From the NCBI GenBank assembly GCA_964603435.1, contig CAZRUM010000013.1, positions 1 to 26,199 of the forward strand: a DNA stretch of 26,199 nt, read 5' to 3'. The position numbers and the translations under genes are program-made. The first letter of the stretch is position 1. Each line of letters opens with the position of its first letter. Below are positions 7,014 to 13,801 of the stretch, in pieces. The stretch comes from CAZRUM01 sp964603435 (GTDB lineage Bacteria; Patescibacteriota; Patescibacteriia; Magasanikbacterales; UBA922). The notes under the pieces were generated by a model. The model saw nothing but the letters and a program-made list of their open reading frames with translations. It did no database searches and was not told the origin of the DNA.

Positions 7014-8435
7014 ATGTCTACAACTAGAAAAGTTGCCCACAACACAGCTTATCAACTTATTGGTAAAATAACCTCTACTTTATTAGGGTTAGTTGCCATT
7101 GCGATGATGACCAGATATTTAGGTGTAGAAAAATTTGGTTGGTACATCACTACCATGGCTTTTTTGCAATTTATCGGTATTTTGATTGATTTTGGACTTA
7201 TACCAGTCACTGCCCAGATGATGAGCGAACCCGACCATGATAAAGATAAATTATTCAAAAATTTGCTTGGTTTTAGATTTGTGACTGCTATTCTATTTTT
7301 AGGTATTGCCCCACTTTTTGCTTTGCTTTTTCCTTATCCCACAGAAGTGAAAATGGCGATTGGTTTTACTACGATTGCTTTTTTAGGTATTGCCATGAAT
7401 CAAGTCCTGATTGGTTTTTACCAAACAAAATTAAAGATGCATATTCAGGCTATTGGTGAAAATGTAGGCAGGATTGTTCTAGTGGTTGGTCTCTGGCTGG
7501 TAGTACACAACCAAGCTTCTTTTCTGACTGTCATGTGGGTCGTAGTTCTAAATAGTCTTGCCTATACTATCGTCCTCTGGCTTGGTGCCAAAAAATATAC
7601 TTCAATTTCTTTTGGTTTTGATTGGGTTATCTGGAAAAGCATTATGAAAAAAATGTGGCCAATCGCCATTTCCATTGTTTTTAATGTTGTTTATCTTAAG
7701 GGTGACACTCTGCTTCTTTCAATTTTTAGAACTCAAGCTGAAGTTGGTATTTATGGAGCAGCTTACAGAGTTATAGATATCTTGTCCCAAACTGCCATGA
7801 TGATTATGGGTGTAATGCTTCCACTTCTAGCTTTCAACTGGTCAAGAAATCTAAAAAATGAATTCAAAAAATACTTCCAAATGTCATTTGACACTATGAT
7901 GCTTTTGGCAGTCCCTATGATGGTGGGAACTATAGTACTGGCCAATAAAATAGTTTTATTTATTTTTGAAAAAGAATTTATTGCTTCAGTTTTACCTCTA
8001 CAAATTTTAAGTTTAGCAGTATTTGGACTTTATCTCGGGGCCGTCTTTGGACATACTGCTGTGGCCATAAATAAACAAAAGCAAACCATGTGGATTTATA
8101 TCTCTGACGCTATTATAACTCTCGTTGGTTATCTTATTTTTATCCCAATGTATGGCATGTACGGTGCGGCTGGTATGACAGTATTTTCCGAGCTTTATGC
8201 TGGTATTTTACTATTCTTCACTGTCAGATACTATACTGGAGAAACACTACAATTTAAAACTCTTGGTAAAATTATTTTTGCTAGTCTAGTTATGGGTGCT
8301 ACTCTGTGGTTTTTACCACAGCTCAATATTATTTTACTAGTTTTACTTGGTATTTTGGTCTACGGTACAATTATAATTTTAATAAAAGTAGTTTCTAAAG
8401 AAACATTAAAAGAAATACTCACACTCAAACAATAA
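7014..8435 (+). CDS. Wzx-like polysaccharide flippase (MATE/MOP superfamily)
   Basis: A polytopic membrane protein of 473 residues with about 12-14 hydrophobic segments. The N-terminus VAHNTAYQLIGKITSTLLGL followed by MMTRYLGVEKFGWYI is the usual opening of oligosaccharide flippases, which move undecaprenyl-linked glycan units across the membrane. LKGDTLLLSIFRTQAEVGIYGAAYRV in the middle (about residues 228-253) is the typical MOP repeat start. It is followed after 2 bases by an O-antigen-ligase-like gene, which supports a surface glycan role. No ribosome binding site is visible; upstream there is only a weak TATAAC box. A lipid II flippase (MurJ) is possible but the sequence looks more like Wzx/RfbX. 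Confidence 0.85.
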   Translation: MSTTRKVAHNTAYQLIGKITSTLLGLVAIAMMTRYLGVEKFGWYITTMAFLQFIGILIDFGLIPVTAQMMSEPDHDKDKLFKNLLGFRFVTAILFLGIAPLFALLFPYPTEVKMAIGFTTIAFLGIAMNQVLIGFYQTKLKMHIQAIGENVGRIVLVVGLWLVVHNQASFLTVMWVVVLNSLAYTIVLWLGAKKYTSISFGFDWVIWKSIMKKMWPIAISIVFNVVYLKGDTLLLSIFRTQAEVGIYGAAYRVIDILSQTAMMIMGVMLPLLAFNWSRNLKNEFKKYFQMSFDTMMLLAVPMMVGTIVLANKIVLFIFEKEFIASVLPLQILSLAVFGLYLGAVFGHTAVAINKQKQTMWIYISDAIITLVGYLIFIPMYGMYGAAGMTVFSELYAGILLFFTVRYYTGETLQFKTLGKIIFASLVMGATLWFLPQLNIILLVLLGILVYGTIIILIKVVSKETLKEILTLKQ

Positions 8436-8437
8436 TT

Positions 8438-9700
8438 ATGGATTATTCTCTGCTACTTATTCTCTATTCCCTATTCTTTGTTTTCATCATCTGGAATCGT
8501 TTTCATTGGGGGCTTTGTATTTTCTTTTTTCTTTTACCAACTTATCTAATTAGATTTAATATCGGCCCACTACCTACCACCCTACTCGAAGTAATGCTGG
8601 AAATTATCGTTATAATCTGGATAATCAAATTTAATAAACAAATATTTTCAAAATTAAAAGAGAAATTCAAGGAAAATTATAACTATACATTAATTTTTGC
8701 GATCTTAATTTTCTTATTAGCCGCTACAATCTCTGTTTTTACATCAATCAATATTCGTTCTGCTTTGGGAGAGTGGAAGACATTTTTTATTGAACCTATT
8801 TTATTTTTCTTAATACTTATTACTACTCTAAAAAACAAAAAACACCTGCAAAATATTATTTTTACTCTAATTTTATCTGGACTAATTACAAGTATTTTGG
8901 CAATTTATCAGCATTTTACTGGTTGGATGGTCCCTTGGTTTTTCTGGGAAAATGCTAATAGTTTCCGCGTCACAGCCTGGTATGGATTCCCCAATGGGGT
9001 TGGTTTATTTCTTTCTCCCTTATTATTACTAAGCCTATTCCTAATTGATAAAAAAGAGAAAATAACCTGGATCCTCCCTATTGTTTTTATCCCACTAGGA
9101 ATTTTAGCTATTGCTTTTGCAAAAAGCACTGGGGGGCTAATAGGTGTACTAGGTGGTTTCATTTTACTTACTCTACTGTATAAAAAAACACGCTGGTGGA
9201 TTATTGGTTTAGGGATTATTACTATCGTAAGTCTTTTTACCTTACCACAACTTTCAAACATAAAAGATGAAATCACATTCCAAGATCGCTCAGGTCAAAT
9301 TAGAATTTCTATGTGGGGAGAGGCTACAGAATTTTTAAGTGACAACAAAATTTTAGGAGCTGGTTTTGTCTCTTATCAAGAAAAAGTAAAACCTTACCAC
9401 ACAACAGTAGATAATGAAGGGGTGGAAATATTCCACCACCCTCACAACATTTTCCTAACCATGTGGGTTAATTTAGGAATTTTAGGACTTTTTGGTTTTA
9501 TTTGGATACTAACTTGGTATTTTAGAGTGGGACTAACCAATCTAAATCCACAAACAAAAATATTACTTGCTACCATGACAGTAATAATTATAACTGGGCT
9601 CGTAGATTCTCCCTATATAAAAAATGATCTTTCAATATTATTCTGGTTGTTGCCAGCTTTACTCATAACACAAAAATATGAAAACTTGGAAAACACCTAA
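8438..9700 (+). CDS. O-antigen ligase / Wzy-family membrane protein
   Basis: A polytopic protein of 420 residues with about 10-12 membrane segments. The long outer loop (about residues 270-330) ends in FHHPHNIFLTMWVNLGILGL, the His-Asn-containing segment that marks the Wzy_C/WaaL fold. Family members transfer or polymerise lipid-linked glycans on the outer face of the membrane. It follows the flippase by 2 bases and overlaps the next gene by 23. Ligase and polymerase cannot be told apart by sequence, and protein O-glycosylation (for example of pilin) is also possible. Confidence 0.82.
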   Translation: MDYSLLLILYSLFFVFIIWNRFHWGLCIFFFLLPTYLIRFNIGPLPTTLLEVMLEIIVIIWIIKFNKQIFSKLKEKFKENYNYTLIFAILIFLLAATISVFTSINIRSALGEWKTFFIEPILFFLILITTLKNKKHLQNIIFTLILSGLITSILAIYQHFTGWMVPWFFWENANSFRVTAWYGFPNGVGLFLSPLLLLSLFLIDKKEKITWILPIVFIPLGILAIAFAKSTGGLIGVLGGFILLTLLYKKTRWWIIGLGIITIVSLFTLPQLSNIKDEITFQDRSGQIRISMWGEATEFLSDNKILGAGFVSYQEKVKPYHTTVDNEGVEIFHHPHNIFLTMWVNLGILGLFGFIWILTWYFRVGLTNLNPQTKILLATMTVIIITGLVDSPYIKNDLSILFWLLPALLITQKYENLENT

Positions 9701-9962
9701 AGTAAAGAAGCTGGCCCAAGCTTTCGCTTCTCTAAAAAATGAAAAGGACACTACCAATTTTCTACGCGACCTTTGTACATTAGAAGAATTGGCAGAACTA
9801 TCCAATCGTTGGGAAGCTGTTAAACTACTAGACGAAGGTAAACCCTACAGAGAAATCGCTGAGAAAACTGGCATGAGCACTACGACTATCACAAGAATTG
9901 CCCACTGGCTCAAACACGGTGAAGACGGCTACAAAGAAGCTCTTACGAAACTGGCTAAATAA
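9678..9962 (+). CDS. YerC/YecD-type TrpR-family helix-turn-helix protein
   Basis: A 94-residue all-helical DNA-binding protein. The helix-turn-helix PYREIAEKTGMSTTTITRIA (about 56-75) and the preceding LCTLEELAELSNRWEAVKLL are the hallmark of the YerC/YecD branch of the Trp repressor superfamily. The ligand and target are unknown in that branch. ATG at 9678 lies inside the end of the ligase gene in another frame (23-base overlap), so it is probably translated by coupling. It ends inside its own terminator: the stop codon lies in the loop and stem at 9948-9973. Whether it controls the glycan operon is unknown. Confidence 0.88.
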   Translation: MKTWKTPKVKKLAQAFASLKNEKDTTNFLRDLCTLEELAELSNRWEAVKLLDEGKPYREIAEKTGMSTTTITRIAHWLKHGEDGYKEALTKLAK

Positions 9963-9973
9963 GCCAGTTTTTT
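9948..9973 (+). terminator. Terminator of the glycan/TrpR-like operon
   Basis: A 9-bp stem, AAACTGGCT (9948-9956) with AGCCAGTTT (9962-9970), is followed by a T-run. It overlaps the last codons and stop of the TrpR-like gene. Confidence 0.85.
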
Positions 9974-10004
9974 ATTTATCTAAATTATTTATCCACAGCT
10001 TGGT

Positions 10005-10033
10005 TTGACAGACTTCTTTTCTTGTGTTAATGT
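10005..10033 (+). promoter_or_regulatory. Promoter with perfect -35 box
   Basis: TTGACA (10005-10010), a 17-base spacer, then TAATGT (10028-10033) preceded by TGT, an extended -10. Transcription should start near 10040 and enter the structured region below. Confidence 0.65.
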
Positions 10034-10039
10034 ATTAAT

Positions 10040-10160
10040 ACAATGATATGAATAACTTAATCACTAAAAATTTAATCCACCATAACAAAGACCTCTGGTA
10101 AACCCCTGACATAGGTTTATTTTTGAGGTCTTCCAATCGCTTATCAAAGCGGTTTTTTGT
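10040..10160 (+). ncRNA. Candidate small RNA or attenuator leader
   Basis: About 120 bases bounded by a promoter and a terminator, with no worthwhile reading frame. It folds as a closed two-tier hairpin: AAGACCTC (10088-10095) with GAGGTCTT (10125-10132), enclosing TAAACC (10099-10104) with GGTTTA (10114-10119). A terminator hairpin follows at once. It could be a stand-alone small RNA or an attenuating leader for the zinc-ribbon genes. I do not recognise a known riboswitch, 6S or SRP RNA in it. Confidence 0.5.
10135..10158 (+). terminator. Terminator of the candidate small RNA
   Basis: AATCGC (10135-10140) pairs with GCGGTT (10149-10154), including one G-T pair, and leads into a six-T run. 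The stem is modest, so read-through into the downstream genes is plausible. Confidence 0.6.
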
Positions 10161-10170
10161 TTGTACTTAA

Positions 10171-10246
10171 GGTGCTCTAGTGAAAGCAGATAATCACACT
10201 AACCGTAATGAAGTTAGGATTACAGGTGCAAAACCTGTGAGCACCA
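10171..10246 (+). ncRNA. tRNA-like cloverleaf (non-canonical or decayed tRNA)
   Basis: All four tRNA stems are present, at tRNA lengths and perfectly paired: acceptor GGTGCTC/GAGCACC (7 bp, 10171-10177 with 10239-10245), linker TA, D-stem GTGA/TCAC (4 bp, 10180-10183 with 10194-10197), anticodon stem CTAAC/GTTAG (5 bp, 10199-10203 with 10213-10217), T-stem ACAGG/CCTGT (5 bp, 10222-10226 with 10234-10238), discriminator A. The loops are wrong for a normal tRNA: the D-loop lacks the GG pair, the anticodon loop CGTAATGAA has 9 bases instead of 7, the variable region has 4, and the T-loop TGCAAAA has G at position 55. CCA is not encoded. The middle of the loop would give AAT. Decayed tRNA, special tRNA and tRNA-mimicking leader are all possible. 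Confidence 0.55.
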
Positions 10247-10270
10247 CTAACCCCGTGAAAGGAGGTAACT

Positions 10271-10459
10271 ATGGGGAAAATAAACTGTCCAGAGTGCAGA
10301 CAAAAAATAAGTTCTAAGTTTGTCATGTGTATTACTTGTGCCAAAACAAAGGCGCAAGCTACGAGACAGGCCCAGATCTTTGCTACTTGTCCACGCTGTC
10401 TCTCCGGACTGGCTATGCAGCCAGGTGGCCGAATCATCTGTGACTGTGCAGGGTTTTAA
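10271..10459 (+). CDS. Small double zinc-ribbon protein
   Basis: A 62-residue protein with four cysteine pairs: C6/C9 (CPEC), C20/C23 (CITC), C40/C43 (CPRC) and C57/C59 (CDC). These make two probable zinc sites, each from two pairs, joined by a helix rich in K, R, A and Q (about residues 24-37). The family is not recognised; small zinc ribbons of this type bind nucleic acid or partner proteins. The start is secure because AAGGAGGT ends 5 bases upstream, one of the strongest ribosome binding sites in the window. Base composition (about 50-57% GC by eye) is well above its neighbours, suggesting transfer. A tRNA-like structure lies 24 bases upstream and a second small gene starts 21 bases downstream. 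Confidence 0.78.
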   Translation: MGKINCPECRQKISSKFVMCITCAKTKAQATRQAQIFATCPRCLSGLAMQPGGRIICDCAGF

Positions 10460-10480
10460 ACCTTGCGGAAGGAGAATGTC

Positions 10481-10783
10481 ATGTTTATCGCACGCACCAT
10501 CGATGAGCTCGCTGACAAAACCAAAAAAAGTTGTTGTCTCAGCTTTGATGAGAAACTCTCTCTCTTCAAACAGGCTGAGGAAAACTACAAGCCAGGTGAT
10601 GTCATCTACGTCTTCTTCAATGAAGACGAAGTTGATCTCTGTAATTCACTTTCTGACGAAGTCAAAAAAGGACTAGGAGAAATCCTCAATCGCCGGGGAG
10701 AAGTGGGTGCAGTGTACCACAAAAGAAAAACCGAACAATTTCGAGCCTGCATCGATTGGAGTGTAGCTAGAAATGGTCACTAA
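10481..10783 (+). CDS. Hypothetical 100-residue protein, partner of the zinc-ribbon gene
   Basis: Not recognised. The start at 10481 is preferred over TTG 10463 because GGAAGGAG lies 5 bases upstream of it. The protein is soluble and charged: a helical first half (IDELADKTKKSCCLSFDEKL, then a segment about the size of a helical hairpin), a strand-like centre (GDVIYVFFNEDEVDL), a helix (SLSDEVKKGLGEILNRRG) and a final strand and helix (VGAVYHKRKTEQFRACIDW). Three cysteines are scattered and form no metal motif. GC is about 45-50%, higher than neighbours. It is cotranscribed with the zinc-ribbon gene and ends before two hairpins, so the pair looks like a self-contained accessory cassette. Confidence 0.72.
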   Translation: MFIARTIDELADKTKKSCCLSFDEKLSLFKQAEENYKPGDVIYVFFNEDEVDLCNSLSDEVKKGLGEILNRRGEVGAVYHKRKTEQFRACIDWSVARNGH

Positions 10784-10802
10784 TAAGGAATAGAATTCCT
10801 TA
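10784..10802. repeat. Hairpin at the end of the accessory cassette
   Basis: TAAGGAAT (10784-10791) pairs with ATTCCTTA (10795-10802) around an AGA loop, just after the stop at 10783. There is no T-run; it may stabilise the mRNA 3' end. Confidence 0.55.
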
Positions 10803-10822
10803 ATTCGCTCTTTGAAAGACAA

Positions 10823-10849
10823 AAGCCGTATGATCAAATCATACGGCTT
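10823..10849. terminator. Bidirectional terminator between the cassette and uvrA
   Basis: A 12-bp stem, AAGCCGTATGAT (10823-10834) with ATCATACGGCTT (10838-10849), and a 3-base loop. On the minus strand the stem runs into TTTT, so it can end uvrA; on the plus strand a weaker T-rich tail follows. Confidence 0.82.
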
Positions 10850-10867
10850 CCTTGATTTTAATATTTC

Positions 10868-13699
10868 TTACTTCAAAAATTTCTTCAAATATTGTCCTGT
10901 CAGACTCTTCTTAACTTTTACAATATCTTTCGGTGTTCCCTCGGCCACAACTTCTCCACCTTTCTTGCCCCCCTCAGGACCCAGGTCAATAATCCAATCA
11001 GCGCACTTTACCACATCCAGATTATGTTCAATAATCAACACTGTATTACCTTTTTCTACTAGTTGATTTAACACATGCAATAATTTCTTAATATCTTCAA
11101 AATGAAGGCCTGTGGTTGGTTCATCCAATATATACAAAGTCTTACCAGTAGCACGACGAGCAAGCTCTGTGGCCAATTTTACGCGCTGTGCCTCACCACC
11201 AGACAGTGTGGTTGCAGGTTGACCCAAGTGAACATAGCCCAAACCCACATCACGCAAAATTTGTAATTTATCAGCAATCGAATTTGTATCACGAAAAAAT
11301 CTATAACCCTCTTCAACTGTCATATCGAGTACATCTGCAATGTCTTTCTGACGATAATGAATCTCAAGTGCCTCTTTATTATATCTCTTACCTTTACACT
11401 CGGGACACTCTACAAATACATCAGACAAAAATTGCATGGGAATTCGTACATAACCTTCACCGCTGCAAGCCTCACAACGTCCACCACCTTTTACATTGAA
11501 ACTAAACTTACCAGCATCATAGCCACGCATTTTAGCTTCAGGAACGGCAGTAAAGAGGTCGCGAATAGCACTGAAGACTCCAGTATAAGTAGCGGGATTA
11601 GAGCGAGGAGTACGACCAATTGGAGTTTGGTCAATTACAATTACTTTATCAATATTAGACAAACCTTTTATTTTTCTATGTTCGGCTGGTTCAGCTTTGG
11701 AACGATAAAAATGTTTATTTAAAGCTTTACCAAGAATTGAAGTAATGAGGGTAGACTTTCCAGAACCAGACACACCAGTAATACAAAGAAGTTTTCCAAG
11801 AGGAATTTTAACATCAATATTTTTTAAATTGAATGCCCTAGCACCTAAAATTTCTAAACTTTTACCATTGCCTTTATGAATTTTTTTAGGAAGAGGAATT
11901 TTTTCCTTACCAGTCAGATATCTACCTGTTAGAGACTTAGGTGATTTTTTAATTTGTGCGGCAGTACCAGTTGCCAAAATCTCACCACCATACTCACCTG
12001 CTCCTGGACCGACATCAACTACGAAATCAGCCGCTTCCATCATCGCGCTGTCATGTTCCACCACTATCACGGTATTACCTTGATCACGAAGATTTTTCAA
12101 AGTATCAATAAGCTTGTCATTATCACGAGAATGCAAACCAATGCTAGGCTCATCCAAAATGTAAATTACCCCGGTCAAACCAGTAGACAGTTGAGTAGAC
12201 AAACGCACACGCTGTGCCTCACCACCAGACAAAGTATTTACTGAACGATCTAGTGTAAGATAATAGACACCCACCTGCAACAAATCTTTCAGACGCTTGG
12301 CAATTTCTTTGGCAATTGGCAGGGCGACTGGTAATTCTGATTTGGAAAACTGTTGGTACAATTTTAGTTTTGGATTTTGCAAATCTTTAAAAAATACCCC
12401 AGCCTCTTCTACACTCATCTCCACAATATCAGCAATAGAAAATTCACCAACCTTTACATGCAGAGATTCATTTTTAAGACGTCTTCCATTACAGACAGGA
12501 CAAACTTTTTCTCGCATGTATTGTTCTATTTCTTTACGAATATAATCTGAATCAGTCCCAGCATGACGATGAGTAAGATTTGGTACGATACCTTCAAAAT
12601 GAACTTTCTTACTGCCTATATTATAAATCTGCCCATCCGTCCCATAAAACAAAATATCCATAACTTTCTTGGGTAAATCTTTTACTGGGGTGTCCACTGA
12701 AAAACCATGCGCCACAGATACTTCGGCCAACAATTTTTGAAAGAAATTTTGATTGCCTACTATTCTAGTCCAAGGTTGAATGGCTCCTTCAGCCAAAGTA
12801 AGACGAGGATTTGGAATAACAAGCTCTGGATCAACATCAAGCGTTCTCCCTAAGCCGGTACAACGAGTACAGGCCCCATAAGGACTATTGAAACTAAAAC
12901 TACGTGGTTCCACCGGATCAAACTTACGAGCACAACCTCGACAAACGGGCTGGGTGGAATAATAATGTTCTTCTCCATTATCTTCATCCAACACAATCAT
13001 TTCTCCATTGGATAAATCAATTGCTTTATCAACCATAGACATGGTATCTTGTTTTTTAACATCTTCTATCTTACCAATCAAAAGTTCAATTGAATATTCT
13101 TTGTCTAAATCAAATTTATATTTACTAAGCTCACGCAAAGTCATAGACACACCATTCAAACGAACATTTTCATAAGAAGTCTGCTCCAGATGAGTTAGTA
13201 AGCTTTTTGATTTTACTTTTTTATTAGTAATAACAGGAGACAAAATAGAAAGTTCAGAGCTCTTGCGAGCTAGTTTTCTCACTGCCTCAGAAATTTCTCC
13301 AGTACTATAGCTTTGTACTGAGACTTTACACTCTGGACAATGCTGTACCCCAATACGAGAAAATAATAAACGTAGGTGATCATAAATTTCTGTGACGGTT
13401 CCCACAGTAGAACGAGGATTTTGTGAGACAGTCTTTTGATCAATCGCAATGGTCGGAGACAAACCTTGAATCTCATCGACATCTGGCTTGTCCTGTACAT
13501 CCATAAACTGACGCGCATAGGACGATAAACTCTCGGCATAGCGTCTCTGCCCCTCAGCATAGATGGTGTCAAATGCTAAAGAAGACTTTCCGGATCCGGA
13601 AAGTCCTGTAATAACAGTTAACTTATCTTTTGGAATCTCGAGTGAAACGTTTTTAAGATTGTGCACTCGAGAATTTATTATTTTTAATTTATTACTCAT
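10868..13699 (-). CDS. uvrA: Excinuclease ABC subunit A (UvrA)
   Basis: The damage-sensing ATPase of nucleotide excision repair, acting with UvrB and UvrC, which are not in the window. Both ABC modules are complete: Walker A TGLSGSGKSS (residues 31-40) and GVSGSGKSTL (about 645-655), both LSGGEAQRV signatures, and DEP Walker B segments (ILDEPSIGLH and ILDEPTTGLHFED). Zinc-binding pairs are visible as CRGC/CTRC, CPVC and CEAC/CPEC. At 943 residues the protein is full length. ATG at 13699 is the natural N-terminus (SNKLKIINSRVHNLKNVSLEI after Met). A promoter lies about 40-65 bases upstream. It is a single-gene unit bounded by a terminator. Confidence 0.98.
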   Translation of the reverse strand: MSNKLKIINSRVHNLKNVSLEIPKDKLTVITGLSGSGKSSLAFDTIYAEGQRRYAESLSSYARQFMDVQDKPDVDEIQGLSPTIAIDQKTVSQNPRSTVGTVTEIYDHLRLLFSRIGVQHCPECKVSVQSYSTGEISEAVRKLARKSSELSILSPVITNKKVKSKSLLTHLEQTSYENVRLNGVSMTLRELSKYKFDLDKEYSIELLIGKIEDVKKQDTMSMVDKAIDLSNGEMIVLDEDNGEEHYYSTQPVCRGCARKFDPVEPRSFSFNSPYGACTRCTGLGRTLDVDPELVIPNPRLTLAEGAIQPWTRIVGNQNFFQKLLAEVSVAHGFSVDTPVKDLPKKVMDILFYGTDGQIYNIGSKKVHFEGIVPNLTHRHAGTDSDYIRKEIEQYMREKVCPVCNGRRLKNESLHVKVGEFSIADIVEMSVEEAGVFFKDLQNPKLKLYQQFSKSELPVALPIAKEIAKRLKDLLQVGVYYLTLDRSVNTLSGGEAQRVRLSTQLSTGLTGVIYILDEPSIGLHSRDNDKLIDTLKNLRDQGNTVIVVEHDSAMMEAADFVVDVGPGAGEYGGEILATGTAAQIKKSPKSLTGRYLTGKEKIPLPKKIHKGNGKSLEILGARAFNLKNIDVKIPLGKLLCITGVSGSGKSTLITSILGKALNKHFYRSKAEPAEHRKIKGLSNIDKVIVIDQTPIGRTPRSNPATYTGVFSAIRDLFTAVPEAKMRGYDAGKFSFNVKGGGRCEACSGEGYVRIPMQFLSDVFVECPECKGKRYNKEALEIHYRQKDIADVLDMTVEEGYRFFRDTNSIADKLQILRDVGLGYVHLGQPATTLSGGEAQRVKLATELARRATGKTLYILDEPTTGLHFEDIKKLLHVLNQLVEKGNTVLIIEHNLDVVKCADWIIDLGPEGGKKGGEVVAEGTPKDIVKVKKSLTGQYLKKFLK

Positions 13700-13737
13700 A
13701 ATTAAACTACTTGCTCTACATCAAATTAATAAAATAA

Positions 13738-13766
13738 ACTTTAACATAAAAATGAACAAAAGTCAA
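13738..13766 (-). promoter_or_regulatory. Promoter of uvrA
   Basis: On the minus strand TTGACT (13761-13766), a 17-base spacer and TAAAGT (13738-13743) preceded by TGT form an extended -10 promoter pointing to uvrA, with about 30 bases of leader. No LexA-type box was seen nearby. Confidence 0.6.
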
Positions 13767-13801
13767 TTATTTTTATATAATTAACATAATATTAATATTT
13801 C

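Noticed and set aside
10171..10246. Ordinary functional tRNA gene
   Set aside because: D-loop GG, T-loop TTC and 7-base anticodon loop are absent, so I list it only as a tRNA-like structure.
10320..10676. 118-codon plus-strand frame across the two small genes
   Set aside because: It overlaps both genes in another frame, lacks a ribosome binding site and gives a Ser/Lys-rich low-quality sequence.
13279..13572. Minus-strand 97-codon frame inside uvrA
   Set aside because: Wholly inside uvrA in another frame, with no support.
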